Below, piece after piece: positions 34,582-43,113 of a stretch of 64,000 nucleotides of DNA. The notes under the pieces are model-generated. The model ran no database searches. It was not told the origin of the DNA and saw nothing but the letters and a program-made list of their open reading frames with translations. The DNA lies in contig NC_014654.1 in NCBI RefSeq assembly GCF_000166415.1, positions 2,294,001-2,358,000 of the forward strand, given 5' to 3'. The position numbers were made by a program, and so were the translations under genes. Within the stretch, counting starts at the first letter, position 1, and each line of letters opens with the position of its first letter. The DNA comes from Halanaerobium hydrogeniformans. GTDB taxonomy: Bacteria > Bacillota > Halanaerobiia > Halanaerobiales > Halanaerobiaceae.

Positions 34582-34612
34582 GAAAAAAATACCCGTATAC
34601 AAACGGGCATTT
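34582..34612 (-). terminator. Rho-independent terminator after the OsmC gene
   Basis: On the minus strand AAATGCCCGT pairs with ACGGGTATTT around a 6-nt loop, followed by T7. It starts 11 nt past the OsmC stop and separates that transcript from the PLP block. Confidence 0.88.
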
Positions 34613-34622
34613 AGAAAATATA

Positions 34623-35036
34623 TTAATCTGTATTAACAATTTCATAACTGGAAGTTATTTCAGCATTTAAAGAGCTGCTGGCAGAACAATATTTTGTTTC
34701 AGATAGATTAATTGCTCTTTCGACCTTTCGCTCATTTAAATTTTTACCAGTAAATTTATAATTTAAATGGATTTTTGTAAAACGTTTTGGTGGTTCCTCG
34801 GCTCTCTCAGCTTTGATCTCTAACTTGAAATCTTCTAATTCAGCTTTCATTTTTTCTAAAATTAAAACTACATCAATTCCTGTGCAGCCACCTAAACCTG
34901 TTAGCAAAAGCTCCATTGGTCTTGGTCCGTTGTTGTTACCGCCAGATTCTTCTGAAGCATCAACAGTAATTTCATAGCCGGACGGCAGATCACTTGAGAA
35001 CTCTAAACCTCCCTGCCAATCTACATTAACATCCAT
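34623..35036 (-). CDS. OsmC-family protein
   Basis: This 137-aa protein has the OsmC/Ohr fold with both redox cysteines: LGGCTGIDVV near residue 51 and KYCSASSSL near residue 117. Family members reduce organic peroxides with lipoyl or other thiols, while many YhfA-like members have no known substrate; this sequence looks more like the YhfA/OsmC-like group than Ohr. It is preceded by AGAGGGGG. It ends a small operon with the DUF134 and CoA-disulfide-reductase-like genes. Confidence 0.85.
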   Translation of the reverse strand: MDVNVDWQGGLEFSSDLPSGYEITVDASEESGGNNNGPRPMELLLTGLGGCTGIDVVLILEKMKAELEDFKLEIKAERAEEPPKRFTKIHLNYKFTGKNLNERKVERAINLSETKYCSASSSLNAEITSSYEIVNTD

Positions 35037-35059
35037 AATTAAAAACCCCCTCTTACAAT

Positions 35060-35455
35060 TTATTTATTTTTCTTTTCATCATTTGAATTTGACTTCTTAT
35101 TCCCATGATGATGTTTTTTATGCCCTTTATGTTTTTTACCACATTTTGGGCAATGTCCAGGCCGAACTACTCGATAATCTCCACCTTCAAAACGGATAGC
35201 CTTGCCACAGGTTAGAGCATCAGCCGCTTTTTGTCTGGCTGAAGTTAAAACCCTTTGAAATGTAGGCCTTGAAATTTTCATCATTTCTGCCGCTTCTGCT
35301 TGAGTAAGACCTTTAACATCTTTTAAGCGCAAAGCCTCCACTTCTTCCATTGTCATTTCTACTGTTTCTAATTGCTTAGCTGGTACTCCAGCCGGTTTAA
35401 AAAATTTTATTTCTGGAAGTTGTTCTATAATACGATCTTTGGTAGGACGAGCCAT
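35060..35455 (-). CDS. DUF134-family HTH protein with His-rich tail
   Basis: This is a small DNA-binding-type protein (131 aa) of the DUF134 family. The N-terminal half has the family start (MARPTKDRIIEQLPEI) and a sigma-like helix-turn-helix (MTMEEVEALRLKDVKGLTQ, then SRPTFQRVLTSARQK). The tail is unusual: CPKCGKKHKGHKKHHHGN, a CxxC followed by a histidine/lysine-rich stretch that could bind a metal. The gene lies between a flavoprotein and OsmC. A redox- or metal-linked regulatory role is an inference only. Confidence 0.8.
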   Translation of the reverse strand: MARPTKDRIIEQLPEIKFFKPAGVPAKQLETVEMTMEEVEALRLKDVKGLTQAEAAEMMKISRPTFQRVLTSARQKAADALTCGKAIRFEGGDYRVVRPGHCPKCGKKHKGHKKHHHGNKKSNSNDEKKNK

Positions 35456-35515
35456 AATTTTTCACTCCTATTATTTCTGCTTGATTTTATCAGCTTGATT
35501 TAAAAATTAAAGCCA

Positions 35516-36862
35516 TTATAATTTCTTTTCAGCAACCATGCCTAAAATAGCTACTGCATCTTTTGCTGAAGAATAGGGAGGTGCATAAGCTAAATCCAAT
35601 TGGAATAAATCTGCTGCAGTCATTTCTGCCTGAATAGCGGTTACTAAAACATCGATTCTTTTATCAGAACCGTCTCCACCAATAACCTCTGCCCCAAGTA
35701 ATCTGCCATCATTATTGGCAAAAACACCTTTTATGTTAATTATATCAGCACCTGGATAATATCCAGCATGATTACGAGCTTTTATTTTAACTTCTGTAAC
35801 TTCAAAGCCATTTTTTTCTGCTTCTTCTTTACTTAATCCTGTTCTAGCTGCTGTTAAATCAAAAATTTTAGTAATCCCCGTTTTTATAATACCACTATGT
35901 GAATATGAGCCTCCTGCAGCATTTTCCCCAGCAGTTCTTCCCTGTTTATTAGCTGTTGAGCCAAGTGGTATCCAGGCAGCTTTGCCTGTAATCAAATCTT
36001 TTGATTCTGCACAGTCACCAGCAGCATAAATATCTTTAAGATTTGTCTCCATCTTTTCGTTGATTTTTATTGCTCCTGTTTCCCCTATTTCTATTCCTGC
36101 TTTTTTAGCAAGCTCAGAATTAGCCTTAACCCCGATTGATAAAAGGGCCAGATCTGCCTCAATTTCTTTGCCACTTTCTGTAACTACCTTTTCTAATTTA
36201 TCTCCACCTTTAAAAGCTGCAACTCCATCATTTAAAACTAAATCTACGTCTTTTTCCTGCAGCTCTTTTTCAACTAGTTTGGCCATTTCCTGGCTGAATG
36301 GAGGTAAAACCTGTGGCTGCAGCTCAATAACTGTTGTTTTTAAACCCATTTCAGTAAATGCTTCTGCCATTTCCAGGCCGATTAATCCTGCTCCAATTAT
36401 TACAGCTTTTTTTGTAGTGTCTCTATTTGCTGCTGCTTTAATTCGATCACCATCTTTTACAGAACGAAGCACAAAAATATTTTCTTTTTCAAAACCCTCA
36501 AAAGGTGGTTTGATAGGAGAAGCACCTGTAGCAATTATTAACTTATCATATTGATAAGCTCCATCCTGACCAGTAGCAAGATTTTTATAATAAATCATTT
36601 TTTCATGGCTATCAATTTCTCTAACCTCATGTTTTAAGCGAACCTCAACTCCATATTTATCTTCAAACTCTTCTCCTGTAAAGGCAATTAGTTGATCGCG
36701 ATCAGGTATAAGACCGGAAATATAGTATGGTAATCCACAGCCACCATAAGATATTTCAGTACCTTTTTCAAAAATAACTATTTCTGCATCTGGATCTGTT
36801 CTCCTTGCTTTAGCTGCTGCACTCGTTCCTGCAGCCACACCACCAATTACTGCTATTTTCAT
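35516..36862 (-). CDS. CoA-disulfide reductase / NADH oxidase-type flavoprotein
   Basis: This is a class III pyridine-nucleotide disulfide oxidoreductase of 448 aa. FAD binding is at the N-terminus (IGGVAAGTSAAAKAR), the redox-active cysteine is in SYGGCGLPYYISG (about residue 43), NAD(P)H binding is in VIIGAGLIGLEMAE and the second FAD motif is IYAAGDCAES. Single-cysteine enzymes of this type reduce CoA disulfide, per/polysulfides or O2. No C-terminal rhodanese domain is present. The neighbouring cysteine desulfidase upstream on the same strand makes a thiol/sulfide function attractive. GGAGG precedes the ATG. Confidence 0.87.
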   Translation of the reverse strand: MKIAVIGGVAAGTSAAAKARRTDPDAEIVIFEKGTEISYGGCGLPYYISGLIPDRDQLIAFTGEEFEDKYGVEVRLKHEVREIDSHEKMIYYKNLATGQDGAYQYDKLIIATGASPIKPPFEGFEKENIFVLRSVKDGDRIKAAANRDTTKKAVIIGAGLIGLEMAEAFTEMGLKTTVIELQPQVLPPFSQEMAKLVEKELQEKDVDLVLNDGVAAFKGGDKLEKVVTESGKEIEADLALLSIGVKANSELAKKAGIEIGETGAIKINEKMETNLKDIYAAGDCAESKDLITGKAAWIPLGSTANKQGRTAGENAAGGSYSHSGIIKTGITKIFDLTAARTGLSKEEAEKNGFEVTEVKIKARNHAGYYPGADIINIKGVFANNDGRLLGAEVIGGDGSDKRIDVLVTAIQAEMTAADLFQLDLAYAPPYSSAKDAVAILGMVAEKKL

Positions 36863-36892
36863 TTTTTATTCCTCCAATTCTAAGTTTTTAAG

Positions 36893-38158
36893 TTAACATC
36901 TATTCTTTTCAACGACTTTAAAAAGTGTATTATTAACTGTACTTTCTGCTGGATGAGATATTTCTGCTAAATTTTCAAAAGTCTTTTTTAAAGAACAATT
37001 AATAAAACCAGAAGGAAGATGACAATTAATATCCTCGTCAATTAAATCGAAGTGTCTTAAAGCAAGTTCTGCAGCTGAAATTGATTTTAAAGCACAGCTC
37101 CCTTTAGCTCCATCACAATAAACTCCACTTACATCACTAATTAAATTGTTTATTCCATACTCTATTTTATCACTTTTATCTGCTAAATATAGTAAAGCAG
37201 CCAACACACCTGGGGCTGCAGCATAAAAAAGCCCACATAATGAAGATAACCGCCCAATATATATTTTAGCATAATGACCAACTAAATGAGCAAGCATAGT
37301 TGCTTTAAATATTTCTGTTTCAGATTTATCAAAATATAATTGAGCACTGTGATAAGTAACTAAAGAAATAAAAATTCCTTGATTCCCACTGCCAGAAGAA
37401 GCCAATGCAGGTGAAGGCACTCCAGCCATTCTTGCCTCGGTTCCATCAGCAGCCATTGCTGCAATTTTATTAATCTCATTAAAAGTTTTTCGCTGTCGAT
37501 ATTTATTACCAACTCCAGAGCCTAATCCATCTTTACCTGCCCTGGCAATATTGGTATTTAACTTTAAACCATCTTTTAAAAATTTTAAATGTTGTTCAGT
37601 AAATTCTTTTTCCACAATATCGATCAAAGCAAATATGTCCATGGCTTTTAATTTTTGATCAAACTCATTATTTTCTAAAGAGTTATTTTCTATATCTGCC
37701 CGGTATTTAAGCTCTCCATCTACAATTATTTCTTTTAAATCATCATGATTTCCTTCTATTAAAGCTTTTACCTGATTGTCAGCTTTTATTAAAGCCTCTA
37801 CATAAACCGGCTCATGATCTTCCAGTACTTCAAACTTCACCTTATCTATTATAGCTAAAGCTGAATCCAGTTTATCTTCCAAATCAGCAAGGATCGTTAA
37901 TTTTCGTTCTAAAGCATCTTCCGCAAAATATCCTAATGCTGCAGCAGTTTTATTGCCATAATAGTGGCTTATCCCGGGCAAACCGGTTGACATACCATTT
38001 TTATAGACAAAACCATCCAGTTTTATTATTATCTCTTGTAGCTCCCCCTGACTGTATTCTGAAGCTGCTGCAACTGCAAAGGCTACAGCACCAGGTTCAG
38101 TACAGCCCTGGGCTAAAACGAGTTCTTTAGCTATAAAATCATCAAGCATCTTCTCCAT
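36893..38158 (-). CDS. cyuA: L-cysteine desulfidase family protein (CyuA/UPF0597)
   Basis: The family breaks L-cysteine into pyruvate, ammonia and sulfide using an oxygen-labile [4Fe-4S] cluster and resembles the alpha domain of bacterial serine dehydratases. The 421-aa chain shows the N-terminal AQGCTEPGAVAFAVA, the central GGEAR-like ADGTEARMAGVPSPALASSGSGNQG, LSSLCGLFYAAAPG and YCDGAKGSCALK, which supply the conserved cysteines. GAGGTGG precedes the ATG. It is followed by the CoA-disulfide-reductase-like gene with a 30-nt gap, suggesting co-transcription. Serine or threonine could be alternative substrates. Confidence 0.9.
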   Translation of the reverse strand: MEKMLDDFIAKELVLAQGCTEPGAVAFAVAAASEYSQGELQEIIIKLDGFVYKNGMSTGLPGISHYYGNKTAAALGYFAEDALERKLTILADLEDKLDSALAIIDKVKFEVLEDHEPVYVEALIKADNQVKALIEGNHDDLKEIIVDGELKYRADIENNSLENNEFDQKLKAMDIFALIDIVEKEFTEQHLKFLKDGLKLNTNIARAGKDGLGSGVGNKYRQRKTFNEINKIAAMAADGTEARMAGVPSPALASSGSGNQGIFISLVTYHSAQLYFDKSETEIFKATMLAHLVGHYAKIYIGRLSSLCGLFYAAAPGVLAALLYLADKSDKIEYGINNLISDVSGVYCDGAKGSCALKSISAAELALRHFDLIDEDINCHLPSGFINCSLKKTFENLAEISHPAESTVNNTLFKVVEKNRC

Positions 38159-38322
38159 CTTTCCACCTCTATTTATTAAATTATTAAATTATGATCATTA
38201 ATATTTTATCTAAATACAATATTCTATATAATTTATTTAACTCCTTTTATAAAATCATAAGAAGAAGCTAAAGGCTGTAAAATTGAGCGAAAATTTATAA
38301 TTATATTTTTTTATAAAATTCC

Positions 38323-38351
38323 TTGACGGTATTAAAATCTTATGCTATTAT
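38323..38351 (+). promoter_or_regulatory. Promoter of tRNA-Glu
   Basis: TTGACG (38323-38328), a 17-nt spacer and TATTAT (38346-38351) form a near-consensus promoter 24 nt before the tRNA. Confidence 0.85.
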
Positions 38352-38375
38352 ATTTATTGCAGTTAATAAATAAAT

Positions 38376-38451
38376 GCCCTCATCGTCTAGGGGTCTAGGA
38401 CACCAGGTTTTCATCCTGGCGGCAGGGGTTCGAATCCCCTTGAGGGTACCA
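38376..38451 (+). tRNA. tRNA-Glu (anticodon TTC), CCA encoded
   Basis: The cloverleaf is complete: acceptor GCCCTCA with TGAGGGT (first pair G-T), D-arm with GGGGTCTAGGAC, anticodon stem CCAGG/CCTGG with loop TTTTCAT giving anticodon TTC, and T-arm AGGGG-TTCGAAT-CCCCT. The 3' end has discriminator A and an encoded CCA. It is a single-gene unit with its own promoter and terminator. The remaining part of this gap (38159-38322) is AT-rich leader without a visible gene. Confidence 0.97.
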
Positions 38452-38460
38452 AATGCGATT

Positions 38461-38488
38461 AAGATAGCCAATAGGCTATCTTTTTTTA
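38461..38488 (+). terminator. Rho-independent terminator of tRNA-Glu
   Basis: AAGATAGCC and GGCTATCTT form a perfect 9-bp stem with loop AATA, followed by a T-run. The converging aldolase gene ends inside the hairpin at 38476. Confidence 0.9.
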
Positions 38489-39129
38489 TTTTTTTGACCA
38501 TAACTTTTAAATTTTTGCAGCATCTTTTCCATTTCTTGATCTGATAAAATTACCGGTTCACCAATTGATCTGGCCCGATAATAACTTTCTGCAACAAATT
38601 CAAGCTCTTCTACAATATTAAAAGCATTTTCTATAGAATCTGAACCTGTTAATAGCCCATGATTGGCCAAAATTACTGCATAACGATCTTCCATTGCTTT
38701 AAATGCTTTTTCAGCCAGTTCTTTAGTTCCAAATGTCGCATAATCAGCACAGCGAACATTTTTACCTGCTAAAGCTATCATATAATGGGCAGCCGGTAAA
38801 TCTTCTCTTAAAATTGACATCGTAGTACAATAGATAGAGTGGCAGTGGACTACTGAGAAAATATCATCTCTCTTTTTATAAAAAATCTGATGAAGCTCAT
38901 ATTCACTGGAAGGTTTTCGCTTTCCTTCAACTATATTACCTTCTAAATCCATAACAACCACATCTTCTACTTTGCAGGCAAAATAATCAATTCCACTGGG
39001 GCTGATAGCCATTAATCCCTGCTCAGGCTTATAGATGCTCAAATTACCCCCGGTTCCCTTTGTTAAACCACTTTCAATTAGTTTTTTTCCATACTCAACG
39101 ATCTTTTTCCGCTCATTTTTTAATTTCAT
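38476..39129 (-). CDS. Class II aldolase (fuculose/rhamnulose/ribulose-phosphate aldolase-like)
   Basis: This zinc-dependent enzyme (217 aa) belongs to the FucA/AraD family, which cleaves or epimerises sugar 1- or 5-phosphates. Motifs are GGNLSI near residue 28, the SPSGIDY loop, the catalytic glutamate in SSEYELH, and zinc ligands in VVHCHSIY and LANHGLL. L-fuculose-1-phosphate aldolase is the most common assignment for such sequences, but no fucose gene is nearby; methylthioribulose- or 5-deoxyribulose-phosphate enzymes are alternatives. AGGAGGT precedes the ATG. Confidence 0.85.
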   Translation of the reverse strand: MKLKNERKKIVEYGKKLIESGLTKGTGGNLSIYKPEQGLMAISPSGIDYFACKVEDVVVMDLEGNIVEGKRKPSSEYELHQIFYKKRDDIFSVVHCHSIYCTTMSILREDLPAAHYMIALAGKNVRCADYATFGTKELAEKAFKAMEDRYAVILANHGLLTGSDSIENAFNIVEELEFVAESYYRARSIGEPVILSDQEMEKMLQKFKSYGQKNKKR

Positions 39130-39196
39130 CTTTACCTCCTAATGCTTTTAATAGTCCAATTAATATTTGATTCTTTAAAAAAACCCTAAAAAATGC

Positions 39197-39220
39197 TATA
39201 ATTTAATAAGAATATTCTTA
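39197..39220 (+). promoter_or_regulatory. Promoter -10 and palindromic operator of the acetamidase/formamidase gene
   Basis: TATAAT (39197-39202) is followed by a perfect 14-bp palindrome TAAGAATATTCTTA (39207-39220), which would cover the transcription start. The -35 region (TTTAAA) is weak. The layout suggests control by a dimeric repressor. Confidence 0.5.
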
Positions 39221-39316
39221 ATCTTATAATTAAATTTTATCAAATCAAAAAGAAATATTCCAAAAAAGTTTTAAGTTTCTTTTTTAATACTACATAATAA
39301 AGGGAGAGGATTTAAA

Positions 39317-40216
39317 ATGAAAATTGAAGCAAAAGATTCTGTTTATGAAATGTCAGCCGAAAATGAAGCGGTTGCAAGCTGTAAACCAGGTGATAGTGTG
39401 GTTTTTGAGACCAAAGACTGTTTTAGTAATCAAATTCGTGATGAAGAAACACTTTTTGAGTCAACCGACTGGTCAACTATTAATCCTGCAACTGGACCTT
39501 TAGAAATCGAAGGTGCAGAAATAGGTGATACTCTAAAAGTAGAAGTTAAAAAAATAGATATAAATGATCAGGGTGTAATGGTAGCAGTTCCTGATATGGG
39601 TTTTATGGATAGCTTTATTAGTGAATCAGAAACCAAAATAATCCCTATTGAAGCTGGAAAAGCTGTATTCAATGATAAAATTAAATTTGATTTAAACCCT
39701 ATGATCGGTGTAATTGGTACTTCTCCTGGCAAAGATGAAGATGGTGTACCATGTGGTACCCCAGATTCTCATGGAGGTAATATGGACACAAAGGTTATAA
39801 CAGAGGGTGCTACATTATATTTCCCGGTTAAAGTTCCTGGTGCAATGCTGGCTATGGGAGATCTTCATGCAGCAATGGGAGATGGAGAAGTTGTAGTAAC
39901 CGGAATAGAAATCGCTGGTGAAGTAACAGTTAAAGTTGATTTAATTAAAGACAAAGAATTAAGTGATCCCATGGTAGAAACAGATGATGCCTTTTATACA
40001 ATTGCATCAGAAGTGAGTTTAGATCATGCTGCTCAAAAAGCAAGTAATAATATGTTTAAATTTTTAAATGAAAGACTTCCACTAAGCAATAACGAACTAG
40101 CAATGCTGATGAGTATTGCCTGTGATCTGCAGATAAGTCAGGTGGTAGACCCTAAAAAAACAGTTCGAATGAGGGTTGATAAAGAAACACTCAAAGAATA
40201 TGATCTAAAATACTAA
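39317..40216 (+). CDS. Acetamidase/formamidase family protein
   Basis: This 299-aa metal-dependent amidase is of the FmdA_AmdA family, which hydrolyses short amides to ammonia and the acid. Characteristic parts are NPATGPLEIEGAEIGDTL, the metal/active-site stretch PDSHGGNMDTKVI and GAMLAMGDLHAAMGDGEV. A good ribosome binding site (GGGAGAGG) precedes the ATG. It stands alone on the plus strand and could release ammonia from formamide, which some purine and histidine routes form; that link is speculative. Confidence 0.9.
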   Translation: MKIEAKDSVYEMSAENEAVASCKPGDSVVFETKDCFSNQIRDEETLFESTDWSTINPATGPLEIEGAEIGDTLKVEVKKIDINDQGVMVAVPDMGFMDSFISESETKIIPIEAGKAVFNDKIKFDLNPMIGVIGTSPGKDEDGVPCGTPDSHGGNMDTKVITEGATLYFPVKVPGAMLAMGDLHAAMGDGEVVVTGIEIAGEVTVKVDLIKDKELSDPMVETDDAFYTIASEVSLDHAAQKASNNMFKFLNERLPLSNNELAMLMSIACDLQISQVVDPKKTVRMRVDKETLKEYDLKY

Positions 40217-40217
40217 A

Positions 40218-41393
40218 TTAATTGAGAGCTGCTGTCCTGATAAGCATAATTAGAGTTCCTGCTAAAACTACAAAACCTACAAGTGAAAACATTGCCTGGA
40301 TTGACATAAAGTTTACTAACAATCCCAATAAAGCAGGTGAGGTGCTCATTCCAATATATTTCATGGTATTAAAAAGTGCTATCACAGAACCCGAAAGCTC
40401 TTTAGGTGGCAGGTCAGTAGCTCTATCATAAACAACGGGACTTAAAAGTCCCATCCCTAAACCAAAAATAACAACACTCATTAAAACAATAATATTACCC
40501 TGGCTCCAGACAGGGAATAATAATAAAGCAGAGGCAATCAAAATAAAGCCTCCTCCAACCTTAAACTTCCATCTTATATTTTTAAAAAGCTTAGCCCTAG
40601 AAGCTACAATAGCAGAAAACATACCCTGTAGTGATAAAGCTACTCCGGCAATATTTTCTCCAAAACCATGAAAATTATTTAAAAAGATCGGAACAAAAGT
40701 TACAACAGTATAAAGTAAGAAATATGTAACAAAAGCATAACCAAAAATCTCAACAATACTCTTTATTTTCAAGACTTCAAATAAAGATGAAATATATTTT
40801 TTCAAAGAAGTATCCCTATTTTCAAGTGCTTCCTTGTCAGGATTTTCTTTTAATGCAGGAGCTGTTTCTGGAATAAAGAGATAGAAAAACACTGCCAATA
40901 TAAGAGAAAAACCATAAACTATAAAAGGCAATCTCCAATCAATATAAACTAAAAAACCTCCCAAAAGAGGAATCACAACGGCACCTAAAGATAAGGTCCC
41001 TGTTAAATAACCCATGATATTAAGTCGTTCATCTCCATCATATAAATCACCAATAATGGTCATCGCCACTGGAATTAAACCGGCTACCCCTATCCCCTGA
41101 AAAAAGCGACATAATAAAAGCAGGGCAAAAGTTGGTGAAAAAACACTCAACAAACCAAAACTGCCATCTATAATTAAACAGGCTAAACCAACCTTTTTCC
41201 TACCCAACCTATCAATCAAATAACCAAGTATAGGTAAACTAAAAGCAGCTGATATTGTATAAACACTTAGGATAAGGCCTACAGTACCACCTTCAACTCC
41301 AAATGCTGCTCCAATTGTAGGTAGCCCAGGCGCTACTAAAGCTCCTCCCATTACTCCAAATGTCCCCATAATTATTACTAAAAATAACTGCAA
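40218..41393 (-). CDS. MFS transporter (drug/metabolite exporter type)
   Basis: This 12-helix MFS protein (391 aa) has the helix 2-3 motif GYLIDRLGRKKVGLA and the helix 5 motif C-like stretch GTLSLGAVVIPLLGGFL of the proton-driven exporter branch. The substrate is unknown. The start is TTG, 7 nt after GGAGG. Its stop codon is separated by a single base from the stop of the converging amidase gene and I see no terminator between them. Confidence 0.8.
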   Translation of the reverse strand: MQLFLVIIMGTFGVMGGALVAPGLPTIGAAFGVEGGTVGLILSVYTISAAFSLPILGYLIDRLGRKKVGLACLIIDGSFGLLSVFSPTFALLLLCRFFQGIGVAGLIPVAMTIIGDLYDGDERLNIMGYLTGTLSLGAVVIPLLGGFLVYIDWRLPFIVYGFSLILAVFFYLFIPETAPALKENPDKEALENRDTSLKKYISSLFEVLKIKSIVEIFGYAFVTYFLLYTVVTFVPIFLNNFHGFGENIAGVALSLQGMFSAIVASRAKLFKNIRWKFKVGGGFILIASALLLFPVWSQGNIIVLMSVVIFGLGMGLLSPVVYDRATDLPPKELSGSVIALFNTMKYIGMSTSPALLGLLVNFMSIQAMFSLVGFVVLAGTLIMLIRTAALN

Positions 41394-41425
41394 AGTTATA
41401 CCTCCAACTCAAATGTCAAAAATGG

Positions 41426-42244
41426 TTAATTTCTTTTTATACCAAAAAAAGAACGTAATTTCTTCTTCATTCTCACAAACTGACGTCTTTTTTTTCTTGC
41501 CGCAGAAACTTCCTTTTTATAATATTCCCATTTGTTTAGTGAATAACTTTTGAAAAATATGTCTTTTTCCTGCTCGGTAAATTTTAGTCTTTTTAAATCA
41601 TTGATTTTATCTTTTTTGGTAAGTTTTTCTTTGATTCTTCCCCTATTTAAATCAATATAATAAAGTTCAGGTTTGGTTTCATAATTTTTGACTAAAATAT
41701 TACCAGCATGAAGATCATTATGTACAATACCCGCCTCATGCATTTTTCTAACTTCTTTCCCTAACTGAGGCATTAAATTTTCTATTTTATCTCTTTCAGG
41801 ATGATTAAAATCTTTAGCTATCTCAAGCATATTAAAATCATAATCAAGATATTCTGTAATATAGTAGCTAAATATAAGTTCATTTGTTTTTCCACGCTTT
41901 TCAATTACTGCAATAGGAGCAGGAGTTTTTAATTTTATCTTTTCTAATTCTCTAGCAATCTTTAAAGACCTTTCTGCTTTTGAAGGAATAAATCTAAAAC
42001 GTAGTTTGTCATATAATTTGTCAAGTTTAAAACTCTTAATCACAATATCCATCTCTAAAATTGGATCATAAACTTTAACTAACTGATTTCTTAAATAATA
42101 TATCGTTTCTCCAATTTTAATTTCTTTTTCTTTCCCGAATTTATCAATAAAATATTTTATCCATTCTGGAGGTGTATTGGCTTTAACCAAAATATCTATA
42201 TTATTTTTTTGATATGAAATAAAAGATTTATTTTTAGATTTCAT
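41426..42244 (-). CDS. LPS-kinase-like protein (RfaY/WaaY-type)
   Basis: This 272-aa protein has a eukaryotic-kinase-like fold as in WaaP/RfaY enzymes that phosphorylate heptose in the LPS core. The catalytic loop IVHNDLHAGNILV (about residue 180) has the HxDxxxxN pattern, and YYIDLNRGRI supplies the metal-binding aspartate in place of DFG. The basic C-terminal tail (AARKKRRQFVRMKKK) suggests membrane association. It is the last gene of the LPS region, which fits a core-modifying kinase. The target sugar is unknown. Confidence 0.75.
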   Translation of the reverse strand: MKSKNKSFISYQKNNIDILVKANTPPEWIKYFIDKFGKEKEIKIGETIYYLRNQLVKVYDPILEMDIVIKSFKLDKLYDKLRFRFIPSKAERSLKIARELEKIKLKTPAPIAVIEKRGKTNELIFSYYITEYLDYDFNMLEIAKDFNHPERDKIENLMPQLGKEVRKMHEAGIVHNDLHAGNILVKNYETKPELYYIDLNRGRIKEKLTKKDKINDLKRLKFTEQEKDIFFKSYSLNKWEYYKKEVSAARKKRRQFVRMKKKLRSFFGIKRN

Positions 42245-42312
42245 TTAATATACTTCCTTTGAAAATTATTAATCTTTATTTTCTTAGCAATAATAACTTT
42301 TTATTCTTGATT

Positions 42313-43074
42313 TTAACGAAGATTAATTTTGTCAAGAGCATTATTAATATCTGTCAATAAATCTTGGCTTGTATTTTTAATAAATTCTTTATGAATACCA
42401 TCAACAATTACAGGTATTTCATCAATTCTCAATACTTTTGCAATAGCCAAGCGATGATTACCACTACTACATATATAGTGAAATTCACCATTTCTACCAA
42501 TAGCAATTCTAATTTCATCATAGATTTTTCTTCCTTTAAGACTTTCTCCAAGTTCTATCTGACTTTTATAACTATTTTTTTTAATTTCTTCAAATAATTT
42601 TTTATATTTAAAGAATCTGTTCTTTATTTTTCTTTCACTCATGTTTCCTTCTAAAGCTTTATACTCATCTGTATTATAAAAATCAATATCTTCTTCAAAT
42701 AATTGAATTATTGTTCTAAAACCAATAGATCCTATTTCATTTTCTATTTTTAAATAATCTGGAAAAAGATCTTTTTTATACATATCCCAATCTCCAGTCC
42801 TTAAGAAGTTATTATAAAAATCATTTTTTTCAATGGCTTTGTTCGTTTTAGGACTAAACAAAAAAGTATTTAATAAATTATTTTTGATCCAGATTACTCT
42901 ATTAATTTTAGGATGAATTATATTTTTTCTTTCGTATAAATCTAATTTATTAATTGTTTTAATTATTTCATTTATGTTTTTTTCTTTTCTTACTTTATAA
43001 TATTTTTTTTCCCAATAGTAACTAAACAATTTACTATTACGAATAATTTTTTTGTAAAATTGTTGAAATTTCAT
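42313..43074 (-). CDS. Uncharacterised protein with ParB/sulfiredoxin-like C-terminal segment
   Basis: I do not recognise this 253-aa protein as a whole. The C-terminal part (about 190-245: DEIRIAIGRNGEFHYICSSG, NHRLAIAKVL, IDEIPVIVDGIH) resembles the ParB-nuclease/sulfiredoxin fold pattern GxHRxxAxxxLG-x-IPV. The N-terminal 180 residues are lysine/asparagine-rich and very AT-biased. It lies between the O-antigen ligase and an LPS-kinase-like gene, so a role in a surface polysaccharide or phosphate modification is possible, as sulfiredoxin-like folds can bind nucleotides; this is inference. GAGGAG precedes the ATG. Confidence 0.6.
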   Translation of the reverse strand: MKFQQFYKKIIRNSKLFSYYWEKKYYKVRKEKNINEIIKTINKLDLYERKNIIHPKINRVIWIKNNLLNTFLFSPKTNKAIEKNDFYNNFLRTGDWDMYKKDLFPDYLKIENEIGSIGFRTIIQLFEEDIDFYNTDEYKALEGNMSERKIKNRFFKYKKLFEEIKKNSYKSQIELGESLKGRKIYDEIRIAIGRNGEFHYICSSGNHRLAIAKVLRIDEIPVIVDGIHKEFIKNTSQDLLTDINNALDKINLR

Positions 43075-43113
43075 AATAATCTCCTCTAAAAATTTCTATT
43101 TGGTAAATTTCAT

